A stretch of 64,000 nucleotides of DNA from Irpex lacteus. Lineage: Eukaryota > Basidiomycota > Agaricomycetes > Polyporales > Irpicaceae. Positions within the stretch are counted from its first letter, which is position 1. The number at the start of each line of letters is the position of its first letter. Location of the stretch: contig MQVO02000019.1 of NCBI GenBank assembly GCA_001986395.2, positions 372,001-436,000 on the forward strand, given 5' to 3'. The notes beneath the pieces are model-generated. The model saw nothing but the letters and a program-made list of their open reading frames with translations. It did no database searches and was not told where the DNA came from. Below, one piece after another: positions 35,101 through 46,146 of the stretch. A program made the translations under genes and the position numbers.

Positions 35101-35494
35101 GGAAGTAATTCTGGATTACAGCCCCCAGAATTTCCGCGGGACGAAAGCGTACACACCACCCGAAATCTTCAGAAATGAACCCTACCCGAGGCATGGGGCA
35201 GATATTTGGGCGATGGGTATCGTTCTCTGCGAGATGATTGTCGGGGTTGGCCCGTTCTGGTCATATGACGATTTGATGGTGGCTAGACTGTATCCGAGGT
35301 GCGGCGAGGAAGTGCGACAAGCTCTGCTTCCGGTGTGGTATATCGTGGGCAGCTGTATGAACTGGGAATGCGATCTCAGGCCCTCTGCAGAAGAGCTTCG
35401 CCTTCGTGGGGATTACTTGCCTGTGCTTCTAGAACGGCAGAAGATATTTAACATAGATGTAGAAAGTAGCTGGGCGGACGGCATGGTAGTGTAA
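32183..35494 (+). CDS. Multi-pass membrane protein kinase, copy B (intact)
   Basis: Nine exons join with all phases correct: 32183-33112, 33165-33260, 33316-33882, 33932-34033, 34092-34145, 34202-34282, 34342-34677, 34740-34976 and 35036-35494, giving 953 residues. Residues 1-310 hold about four hydrophobic segments; residues 343-531 hold a second, related module, with WPTSLxR, AYLDGSxAGIRC and a closing LHAIW shared. Residues 532-610 are a Ser/Thr/Pro/Asp-rich linker. The kinase domain runs from about 640 to 940: GRGGNGFV (650-657), VAVK Lys 672, HCDIKPEN with Asp 787, DFG Asp 806, YTPPE and a DIWAMG segment. HCD replaces the usual HRD, and the expected helix-C Glu appears to be Asp (RDVIYMDLARH). 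It would be a membrane-anchored Ser/Thr-type kinase. The convergent partner gene ends 225 bases downstream. Confidence 0.88.
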
Positions 35495-35719
35495 AAAGGC
35501 TCTTTTACATCCACGGTTTAATGATGATTGTTGCATATTGTTCAACAAGCTAGTACGACCCGACAAACATACATGATACTATGATAATACAAAGGAATAG
35601 TGCTAAGTGAAGAGACCTACACGACAGACAGTGGCAGAAATTGTGGATGATGGACGATTACGCGAGAGGGGTGAATGGATGTGGAAGATTAACTAGTAGT
35701 GTAATTGTAGGATGTATAT
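35495..35719. terminator. Convergent 3' flanks of kinase B and its partner
   Basis: A 225-base AT-rich spacer that must hold both polyadenylation regions. AATAGTGC and TATTTAAG runs are present, but no canonical signal can be assigned. Confidence 0.3.
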
Positions 35720-37554
35720 TTAAGTTCTCGGTAATTCTTTCCCAGAACGATTCATCAGGTCTTGCGAATAGGCAATAAACAGTCTTCCGCTGGGAGTTTG
35801 GTAGTTTGTAGTGGAGAGTCCAGGACCGCGCTTTCGGCGGCGCCCCGAATGCTTTCTAACGCCGTTTGTTGGTACGCCTTCACGTGCTGTATGGCTACTG
35901 GGCACGGCACGATGAGTCGACACTTGCGAAACGCCTTCCAATGGCTCTGAAACGGTTGTCGGAGCCGAGGTGGATGGTACACCAACGCAAGGGGGATCTG
36001 ACAACGAAGGAGGTTGTGCTTGGTGTCTCTCGCCTTGTATAGTTGCCACCGGCACCGGAGTCGAAGCAGGAGAAGACGACAAAGTCAGAGGCGGATGCAC
36101 AAGTTCAATCGTAGATGTGCCGATATGTTGGACGTCCTCGCGTGAATCTTGAAGAGCAGAACGAGGACTCGCGCCGTCCGAGCGGGTCCCCGGAACGTCC
36201 GTGTCGCCCATGCCAGGAGTATCTCCGGTCACCGAGACGCCACTGGCAACAGGTACATCGACTACAGTAGTTAAGATAATCGACTGCGGCGAAAACACTT
36301 CCTGCGCCCAAGTACTCGAAGAGACCGTCGAAGACGCATCGCTGTCCAAGCCAGAGACACTGAGGAAAGCCGCCAGTATAGCAAGTAGCCAACGGACCAC
36401 GCCATTCAGGAAGCCAGCATTGCCCAGACCGCCCGAGTCGTTGCCGTCCCGTTCGTTGTCCCTGCACTCAGGCTCCGGAACCTCCTGTATCCAGTCCAGC
36501 TGTTGTCCATACCTCGGGCCATAGCGAGCTTGGAGTTTACGTTGGCGTCGTCGAAGAGCGGGGTCAATTAATTTGCAAACACGGATGGCGCCAACCCGCG
36601 TTGCACCCTGTACGAGCTGGTGGGGCATGGCATCAAAGACCGTTGATAGTACACTGGCGTTCGCCTGGTCGGTTTCAATGAGCGTGATGTCGCTCAAATA
36701 AGCGAGCACAGAGTCAAAGGGGTTCGGGGCGTCCACAACATATGCGAGAGGAGCGACTTGAACTAGCAGCGTAGTCGTAATAGCACTCGAAACAACTCGA
36801 TTGCGAGACCGAGAGACACGGAGAGGAGCACCTTGAACGTCGGCACTGGAGTCGGCTTCATCAAGAGCAGATGCAGTACTAGCAGCATTGACCTGGCCAT
36901 CGGATAAGGTTGGCTGAGAATCGGACGAAGGGGCCGCCACGGGCACCAGAGGAACACTGCTGTCCGATGCTTGAGGATTCACCATGCTTCTTATCCACCA
37001 CGCCAAGACGAGAATAATGCTCAGAACCATAGGTGCCATCAGGGTGTAAATTGCCCAGAGAGGCAGTTCGGCGGGCATCTCTTCGCGCCATACCAGACGA
37101 AGAGGAGGGAGATTCTTAGGAGAGTAGGCTGGCCAGGAATCAAGCTGGGAATAGAGTCGTAGGATGGGTTCCTCTTCTGGTTCTTCAGTGGAGTAGTTCC
37201 TGTACAACGTATAAGAAAACTATGACTTATGGCTCGCATATGAACATACACTGCTTCTGCCTTAAGGGACTCAAACTCGATCCTGGGCGTCCAAGGAACA
37301 GGCGACTGGAACGGTGGCCTGTGACAAGTTGCATGAATGACTCGAGCAAAGAGACAGTAGACGACCAAGACTCACCGGATCACGTCGACTGTCGAGCGCA
37401 AACCATCCACAATTGACCTGAATCGGGCTTCGCCGCCTTGGAGAACTTGTTTCCAGGGTTGTGTGACGCCTCCCGGTGGGACGACGCTGATTAATCCATA
37501 CAAAGTGAGCACAGCGACCAGAAGTAGTCTAGAAGACAGCGCGAGCAGCTCCAT
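35720..37554 (-). CDS. Single-pass membrane protein with disordered tail, partner of kinase B
   Basis: Three exons: 37376-37554, 37250-37318 and 35720-37199, giving 575 residues; phases agree and the first exon has exactly the same length (179 bases) as in the homologue at 46147. The N-terminus MELLALSSRLLLVAVLTLYG is a signal peptide or anchor. About 80 residues of presumed lumenal or extracellular sequence follow, then a membrane helix around LPLWAIYTLMAPMVLSIILVLAWW, then a Ser/Thr/Pro/Ala-rich tail. The tail shares SDSQPTLSD-like and LRVSRSRNRVVSSA-like blocks with the larger homologue, and ends in a basic patch (KHSGRRRKRG). It has one juxtamembrane exon where the homologue has a tandem set. 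I recognise no family. Its position tail to tail with the kinase is repeated for all three kinases. Confidence 0.8.
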
Positions 37555-37977
37555 GTCAGAGGGCGCGAAAGGGTGTCGCTTATACGCAAAAGGAGAGTGG
37601 GTACGCAGGGATGGTGGGGTAGTGGTGGTTTGAAAAAGAGAGGTCTCTGGCGTCGTTGACGTCGGCGCGACGTTTAAAAGGCCGCCCTCTTCGCCGCCAG
37701 TCACATTCCCACCCTCTAGATGTCTTCGATCTCGGAGGGAACACGGCGAGAACGATTACGACGCCTTCCAGATTTGGAATAGGGGTATTCTTCGTATGTC
37801 ACAGAAGACTCGCCGGACGCCCCACGTCCGGCCGTGACGGGACCGACGCCGGCCAACAGTGAGCACACTCTTTCGATTGTTGCTAGAGCTGTTTAGAGGA
37901 TCATGAATAATTCGTTACAGAAGTATCCAGTACCGCATAACATATAAGGCGAACTGAACTCCTTGATATCAGCCGCC
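37555..37977. promoter_or_regulatory. Upstream region of partner gene, shared with 45835-46146
   Basis: Bases about 37660-37870 match the reverse complement of the region upstream of the second partner gene, including CGTCGGTCCCGTCACGGCCG in the other orientation and a GTCCGGCG-type inverted repeat. The conserved block lies 110-310 bases upstream of each ATG and is the likely shared promoter. It also marks the inner edge of the inverted duplication. Confidence 0.5.
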
Positions 37978-39530
37978 TCACTCTCGCTCTAGCAAACAAG
38001 ATAGCTGCTTGCGAGCCTCTGAGGTCTCATGAGCGGTATCCAAATCAATCACCACTCTCGCCTGCCCAGATGGTTGTCCAGAGATAGTGTGTTGTACAGA
38101 AGAAGGTGAGAGCGCAGAGGACTGTCTACTCCCAGAAGGATGCAATGCGCGAACGGGTCTATCGCCTCGTAGTCGGTCGAAGGACGCCACAGCGACGAGG
38201 GTTGTCGGATACATGCCCTATTGTACCTTGAGCACCGGGCAAACCGCAGAAGTTCAAGACAAAGAGGTACATACAACAAGTTGGATCAGGCTCGACTCTT
38301 GCAAAGAGATGACGATCCCGTCGCTAAGAGGTTCGATGAACTCGCTTATCATGACGACAGTCTACAACGAAGCAAGATATAACATTGAGAGTGTTATTTT
38401 CTCGGACACCACGTACCCATAACGCGCAGTATAACACTCCAGAGTCGATGATGATCGATAACATCTTTTCCGGCCGAAGTCGTGATGTTTCGGGATGAAT
38501 GAGATGTGTCTTGACTGTGCGCTTGAATTGCCTGCATAAAGCTTAGTCAACTTGAGGTCGCAATGTGAATAGTGGGAGAGCAGACAAACAGCGCTTTATA
38601 CCCGACAATGCCTGTAGCCCAGACGTTGAGCAACAATGAAGTACAAACCATGATAACTCCACTCATGCTGCAGAGGCTGCACACTGCAGCTGTCCCTGAG
38701 CGCGTAGCGCATGTGACATAATTATTCCAGACGGAGAGAGCTACCAACATCTCAGCTGAAGTAAGCAGTAGCTTCCATAGAGACTAAACAGCGTACCAAA
38801 CAGTAGGGAGAACAGCAGGATAGAGACTGCCCGCACGACTTTGTTGGTGCCGGCCAGAACAGACGCTCTGAAGAGGACAACCGCATCACTAAGTATAACC
38901 TGTGTCAAACACACGTTTAGTTCTAGAGGTCAGGCCAAATACAAAAACCTGATACATACGTTAACTGTCAGCAGAGCCATCAGGGTGCAGGTCGGCAAAG
39001 GTATCCAGTGTGCCCATTGGAGATCTCGAGGATTAGGAGTAATAACCGAGGAACATGTATCAGATGTATTGCCAGTGGTAAGTATAGTTGTGATTCCTGA
39101 TAGGAGGTCTTGTTGCAGCGATATTGAAGTTCCATGCCACCAGCCGACATACACCGCCCAATGCGCCGTCGACACCGAATACATAATGACGCAAATCACC
39201 ATCATCGCTACCCGCTGTCTACTACGGATCCCATCCCGGCTGTGTCATCGCGAGAACGACACGTGAATGTGTCAACAACGCCCAGAACGAGTCCAGAGGG
39301 CCGGCCACTCACATCCACAGGAAAATCGAGAAAATAACTAAGCACGAGAAGATTCCTGGTGGTCGAAGCAGCGCTGAGAATCGATCTTCTTGCAAAGGAA
39401 CGAAACGCTCACCCCATAGTGCTGTTTCAATGAGGAGGGGTCCCCGGGCATGGATGTTCAACACTGAGAGGATCTCCCAGTCGTGAAGCATGACATTGTT
39501 CGTGGAAGAGCATGTGGTCTGGCTAGACAT
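37978..39530 (-). CDS. Multi-pass membrane protein of a mushroom-specific seven-helix-like family, 383 residues
   Basis: Eight exons join in phase: 39413-39530, 39313-39355, 38960-39239, 38797-38899, 38590-38755, 38417-38531, 38275-38361 and 37978-38217. The layout matches a family common in Agaricomycetes: IETALWGIFSCLVIFSIFLW (helix 1), RQRVAMMVICVIMYSVSTAHW (helix 2), a long loop, a helix near LPTCTLMALLTVN, VILSDAVVLFRASVL (helix 4), LLLNVWATGIVGYKAL (helix 6), SIIIDSGVLYCALW (helix 7) and QLVGMYPTTLVAVASFD near the end. The C-terminal 60 residues are polar and cytoplasmic. A receptor-like topology is plausible, but the function is unknown. No lesion is seen. It lies in the spacer of the inverted duplication and is not duplicated here. 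Confidence 0.8.
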
Positions 39531-39968
39531 TTGGTTTGGGAGACTAAGAGTGCCGATGGTCAAGGGTGGAGAGAGACGGTACTTGCACCATCAAAGGAGC
39601 ACCGCGCGACCGTGATGCATATATACCTAATTGCTTCCCCTGGCATCGCCAACACGATGGCTAAGATGATGATAGATACAAGCTGTTCGGTCACGGGCAG
39701 AAGACAATCCCCTCTAATGATCAACAACTTCCTGTTGTGGATAATTAGCAGAGCATGTCAATTGCTGGTTCTGAACTCACATGCGAGTCTAGTTATTTTT
39801 CCCACCCATGTCAAGAGGAGATAAGGGTGATGTGCGCATTCCACGCTGTTCGTAGCATGGAATCCACGCACAAGATAGTATTCTCGAACTGATGGTGTAG
39901 ATTATATGGCAGCTCAGTAATCAGTGCCAATAGTTGGTCGCAACTGTCTGAACCGAGCCCCACGCATA
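39531..39968. other. Upstream region of the seven-helix-like gene
   Basis: No gene recognised up to the left end of the TCTAGA-rich element. Confidence 0.35.
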
Positions 39969-41482
39969 TGTCGCAAAAATAATAAGCGCCTCTAGATGCC
40001 TCTAGAGGCTCGGATAGGCCCGAGATATCTAGAGACCATCTAGAGATCAAACCTTTCGTCCGGAGAACCGGCGCCCATCTAGAGACAGGGGATAATCTAG
40101 ATATCGACTCGCTCTCTAGGATGCATCTAGAGAGTCAATCAATTGACTAGAGACTCCTGTATCGTTGAAGGGCTCTCTTTAATCATTCATTCTAAAGTTT
40201 ATTAATTACTTTCGTTACTTTTCTTATTGTCCCACTCGTCACATCTTTGATTGTAGTTTCATCTTTTATTGCTGATTTAATTGCTCTCATTAATGATTAT
40301 TGATGCTATTCATATCTATCTACTTATCTACCTGATTTGTTATCTACTAGTGACTGTACTACGAGACCTGGGGAGACGAGTGTGAAGTACCCCGTTATAT
40401 ATGTGGGGGTAGTTGCGCACGGACCATGCAGAAAAGTGTCATCAAACGGCGCGCACATTTCCCATAAATGGTAATTAGGTATACCAAGACATCGAATAGT
40501 TAGCGATTTGACGGCCTACTAGTAGTATAAGTAAGTATATCTATCAGGCACTCGACGGACATTGTACAGTATAGGCCGCACAAAAATAGGAGACTGATCT
40601 TGGGATGTTGCGTGCGACCAATTCTAATGCTAAGTATAGATGGTCCATTTGGCACCTGCGTACCGCTACTGAACGATGTGTTATAAGCACGTTGGGCCTT
40701 GATGCGATAGCTATGCATGCTGCTCATTTAAGTGTGTCTACTTCAACGACATTGTCTCATCAACTGGGTTTGGCCAATCCGAGGGATATAAGCGCCGCCG
40801 CCGCATGCACCGTGCGGCGTGCCTACTTGGTGAATAAGTATGGACAGCACGCAGAAGGTATTTATAAACATTGGAGCTCCGTGTTTGCATAAAATTTAAT
40901 ATTGTGAACTCACAGTCGATTTATTGTATGAGTGGAGACGGAACGGTGACTTGATGGACTAAAGAGGAAGTTGATCGCGTTCAACGCCTGAGTATGCACG
41001 CCGCCACATACTTGACGCCCCCGACCAGGATTCATCTAAAGGCTCTGTCAGCATGTGTTAGTGGTTTATATTTTGCTCTTAATTCAAAAACAATGTTTCA
41101 TTTAGGTAATACTACTAAGTAATAGCATGTAGTAGCTTAAACGCACTTGGTTTTTGGATACCGAGCACTTAATAGGGCCAGATTTCACGCTGTAGGAATA
41201 TCACATGTTATTTAAAATTGTTTTATCACCTATGCGTGAAGTCCGCGTGTTCTTATAGCATGATACGAGCTAATCTAGACGTTATTGAGCACATCTGGAG
41301 GCGCTCTAGAGGCGTTGATGCCGACTAGATACTATATCGAGAAGGTGCGGTGTATCTAGAGAGTCCGACGGGCATCAAGATGATGTCGGCAATATCCAGG
41401 TACCATCCAGATAGACGCTAGAGGCGCGTCGGAGATTGGCTAGAGACAAGCGTCTCTAGATGCGCCCTTATTTTTTGCGACA
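39969..41482. mobile_element. TCTAGA-rich element with inverted ends
   Basis: The left end TGTCGCAAAAATAATAAGCG and the right end (reverse complement TGTCGCAAAAAATAAGGGCG) are inverted repeats that both run into CTCTAGA or TCTAGAG. Sub-terminal zones (39985-40140 and 41270-41465) carry more than ten TCTAGA, CTAGAGA or CTAGAGG hexamers; the 1.1-kb interior has very few. An ORF at 40605-40892 inside has no domain I recognise, and no transposase is seen. Clustered sub-terminal repeats are known from several DNA transposon groups. No clear target-site duplication. The right end cuts into an AKR remnant. Confidence 0.5.
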
Positions 41483-41757
41483 ATCATCCAGTACCTTGAC
41501 TACTTCTGCCGCTGAGACAAGTGGCAAACCGGTCGTTAGCACCTTCCACGTATTACATCATACTCGCAAAACTAAAGAACACTCACGCAGAGGTCCCTTC
41601 TCCAGATCCGGGAGATTCTGCTCGATATGCTCCTTACTCGACGCCCCGATGATCACTGCATCGCCGTGCCCTTTCTTCAGCTCATTGTGATGGGAAAGCC
41701 ATCTCAGTGCGACTTCAGTTAGTGTGAGGTCGTGGACGGCAGCTTTTATGAGTGAAA
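41483..41757 (-). pseudogene. Aldo-keto reductase C-terminal fragment
   Basis: The minus strand encodes LTLTEVALRWLSHHNELKKG, HGDAVIIGASSKEHIEQNL and LEKGPLRE, followed after an intron by AEVVKVLDD. This matches the last two exons of the intact reductases at 43962-45636 and 61227-62941. The N-terminal two thirds, with the catalytic residues, is absent, and the last codons run into the end of the TCTAGA-rich element. Confidence 0.8.
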
Positions 41758-42212
41758 GACTTCGATGTCTGCTGGAGTATTGCTCGCGGAGTATAAGTCC
41801 GCGTGTCAGTGATACCTCGAGCGCGGAGTTGAGAGTTTGAAGTTTCTGCATACGTTGGCCAAAGAACAGGCTGGCTCATGGTCACAGTCGACCAACGAAT
41901 TAAGGAAGGATCATCGCAGTTGAACGGCAAGTCCACGTATATCAAGTACGGCGGTGAACCACCTTGGGGATTTGCCACCGAAGTCGCGGACTTGAAATAG
42001 CTTCGAATATAAACAAGGTAATTGAACGACATTCTAGCCGTGTCCTCACGATTGCCATTGGCACAGACAACGAGCATCGTCCTGCATGCAGGCAAATACG
42101 GTGCAAAGCTTCACGGATTCACAAGAAGGGATAGAAAACGCACGGCATCTAATTGCATACTTTTAACACAAAACGACCGTCACATAAACACCGTCCCACG
42201 CCCTCTATCTGC
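41758..42212. other. Flank between AKR fragment and ATP14
   Basis: No gene supported. It should contain the ATP14 polyadenylation region near its right end. Confidence 0.3.
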
Positions 42213-42781
42213 TCAGTGGTGGTGGTTATCCTCTGGGACATCCGCCTCCAACAAGTCGAGGAACGCCTCTGGGCCCTGACCGGCGTGCTCCGCGGGGGAG
42301 GCTTCGACCTTTACCTCGGCCTTGGTGGGTTCGGAGGCATCGTATGCAGAGAGCTCAGAAGCCAGGTCGGAAGGAAGTGTAGGAGCTTGAGGCTTGGGAG
42401 GAAGAGTGTATGCCTTGACTGCACCGAGGTGTGCGTCCTTAGCCTGGTGGTCGTGGCACGGTGTCAGCGAGGGCTCAGAGGAATGGCAAGGAGAGCACGC
42501 ACGGCGGGTGCTGGCTTGTACGACTTCAACTCCCTGATGTACAAATCTTGGACAAAGTCTGTGAACGCGTGCAGACATATGGTTAGGACGACGAGGAAGA
42601 GGTTTTCGGACGTTCGTCACGCACCCTTACGTGCTGCAGAGGAGGTAGAGAATGCGGCCGAACGCGACGCAGCGCGGAGCTAGATTATTTTGCACATTAT
42701 GGTCAACATTTCTGACGGTCTTTTGGACAGAACAGAGCGACATACAGCACCGGAGGCCTGCCTGAGGATTGCGGAGGACAT
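42213..42781 (-). CDS. ATP14: Mitochondrial F1Fo ATP synthase subunit h
   Basis: The start MSSAILRQASGA is followed by an intron. A Ser/Arg-rich presequence exon (LRAASRSAAFSTSSAA), a second intron, the FVQDLYIRELKSYKPAPA exon and, after a third intron, a final exon from AKDAHLGAVKAYTLPPKP to a His-tract end (PEDNHHH) complete the gene. DLY.RELK.YKP followed by an Ala/Pro linker and an acidic C-terminus is the pattern of subunit h, a small peripheral-stalk subunit of the fungal ATP synthase. An N-terminal matrix-targeting sequence fits its location. The gene is about 120 residues. It is divergent from the ATPase inhibitor gene, with 159 bases between starts. Confidence 0.85.
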
Positions 42782-42940
42782 GGTCGGAAGGGAATGAGTG
42801 TGTGACTGTGACAGAGCGTCACATATCGGTTGGCTACGGTTAACTGTCCGCGGCAAAAGCCGACGGAGTGCAGGCGTCGGTCTTAACCCGTCTCTCCACA
42901 ACGCCTTCTTGAACTTGTTTCTTACTCTCGCTCTTCCATC
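42782..42940. promoter_or_regulatory. Shared divergent promoter of ATP14 and INH1
   Basis: A 159-base gap separates the two start codons, so the promoters must overlap. CGGTTAACTG and CCGCGGCAAAAGCC stretches stand out, and no TATA box is seen. Co-expression of two ATP synthase genes is a reasonable inference. Confidence 0.55.
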
Positions 42941-43397
42941 ATGCTTTCTCGTATTTCCAGCAGCTCTGCTCGCCGCATTCCCCGCGTATCGCCCGTGGCG
43001 ACGCGCTGGTACACTGAGCAGAACTCTTTCAAGTGAGTGCACTTTGATCGGGAGGTGTTGTGGGGAGACACGGGACTGACGAACGCTGCAGCAAGAAGGA
43101 GAAGGCCCATGAAGGTGTGTGCTACTATTGAGATGGTATTTGACTTAAATTGATAATTGTGTAACTGTGTAGATCAATACGCTCGCCAGCACGAGAAGGA
43201 GCAGCTGAAGAAGCTCAAGGAGCAGGTACGTCTCGTTCTACCGGGGAGTATTGACCGTACGACTGACTATGACATAGATCGAGAGGAAGAAGCAGGAGCT
43301 CGTAAGTATAACTATCTTGTACCTGTGGTTATTTATACTAACTAGACGACGCCAGGCTGAGCTTGAGAAGCAACACGCGGAGGCCTCAAAGCAGTAA
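42941..43397 (+). CDS. INH1: Mitochondrial ATPase inhibitor (IF1 family)
   Basis: Five small exons give a product of about 77 residues. The N-terminus MLSRISSSSARRIPRVSPVA is basic and hydroxylated, as in a mitochondrial presequence. The mature part starts near WYTEQNSF and contains KKEKAHEDQYARQHEKEQLK, the inhibitory helix of IF1 (compare E-x-x-Y-x-R-x-x-E-K-E-x-L). A coiled-coil-like stretch, LKEQIERKKQELAELEKQHA, follows for dimerisation. It blocks ATP hydrolysis by the F1 sector when the membrane potential falls. The length is normal. Confidence 0.88.
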
Positions 43398-43961
43398 ATG
43401 CCTCGTCATAGGCATACGTCAAGGATTTGGAGCTGGTCATTCTTTCAGTACGTCGTGGTATTGTCGTGTGCGTATTTCCGTTGAACCTAATAACGGACAC
43501 ACTACAGTTTTGCTCGTCGTGCTGTGTATCTCTGAAATAGTCCAGAAGTCTCCTTGCAATCAAGTTTCCTCCTAAACTCGTTACTCGTGCGTGTTAGTTA
43601 AAGTCGGCACGTCCTGCATCGTAGTCCATTGAGCCTTTCTTATGTGTGGTAAATGCGTGCAGTGAGGATATAGGTCGGCTCGCTCGCCGTCTTTCGGTGC
43701 CGCATGATCGCATGACGGCAAGGTTATTGAACGTCTAAACCTTTCAGCAGACTAAGTTTCGACATTCTTGCGTTCGCGTTCCTGGTGCCCTATCTCACGG
43801 CGCGATGGCTCATCATGATATAGTACTTCAGAGATTAGTAATTCTCTTATGACGTCTGCGCGATCGTATAAATACTTCGTTCGCTCTCACAAACCTCGGA
43901 CTATCTCTCCCCAGACTCTCACCCTCTCCTCCAGTAGCTAACACTCCTCAATAAGACAGCC
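43398..43961. other. Intergenic region before AKR copy 1
   Basis: No gene recognised. A GTATAAATA TATA-like box at about 43866 and a CT-rich leader at 43890-43955 precede the AKR start. Confidence 0.45.
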
Positions 43962-45636
<1,675 letters not shown>

Positions 45637-46146
45637 TACCTCAGGTTGAACCACCGCAGAATGCGGATCGTGACTTCAGTAATACGACCTGTGTTCGGTT
45701 TCCAGCTTACGAGCAATATGAAACAGCGCATGCTATATGTCTATCCTTAACAGTGCCGCTCTAAATCTGAAGGTCTACAGAGATGTTCGCAGAGATGTAG
45801 AAAGGCTCTGAGCGAGCCCACTGCCCAGCTCTGCCGGCGTCGGTCCCGTCACGGCCGGACGTGGAGCGTCCGGCGAGTCTTCTGTGACATACGAAGACTC
45901 AAGAGTGCCCCTATTCCGGATTTGGAAGGCGTCGTCGTCGTTCTCCCTGTGGTCCCTTCAAGATCGAAGACGGCTCGAGGGTGGGAATGTGTCTGGCGGC
46001 GGAGAGGGAGTGCTTTAAGATGTCGTGTCGCCGCCACCGACACCAACTATTCTTTCCTTCCCGACCCCCACTATCATACCCTCCCTGCGAACCCACTCTC
46101 CTTTTGCCCCCAAGCGAAACCCATTCCTTTACGCACGACGCCCGCC
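45637..46146. promoter_or_regulatory. Upstream region of the large partner gene
   Basis: Bases about 45835-46040 match the reverse complement of 37660-37870, upstream of the other partner gene, and mark the inner edge of the right arm. The inverted repeat CGGACG-TGGAG-CGTCCG lies at about 45853-45870. Confidence 0.5.

Larger units (their letters stand above)
28200..37870. repeat. Left arm of a large inverted duplication
   Basis: Gene order from the outer edge inward is HEM4, citrate carrier, RlpA-like protein, kinase, membrane partner. The right arm (45830-60440) has the same order in opposite orientation. The inner edge lies upstream of the partner genes, where about 37660-37870 matches the reverse complement of 45835-46040 (shared CGGCCGGACGT and CGGCGAGTCTTCTGTGACAT). 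The left arm lacks about 3.3 kb present on the right. Confidence 0.85.

Noticed and set aside
40605..40892. 95-residue frame inside the TCTAGA-rich element.
   Set aside because: Too short for a transposase and without a DDE, zinc-finger or helicase motif.
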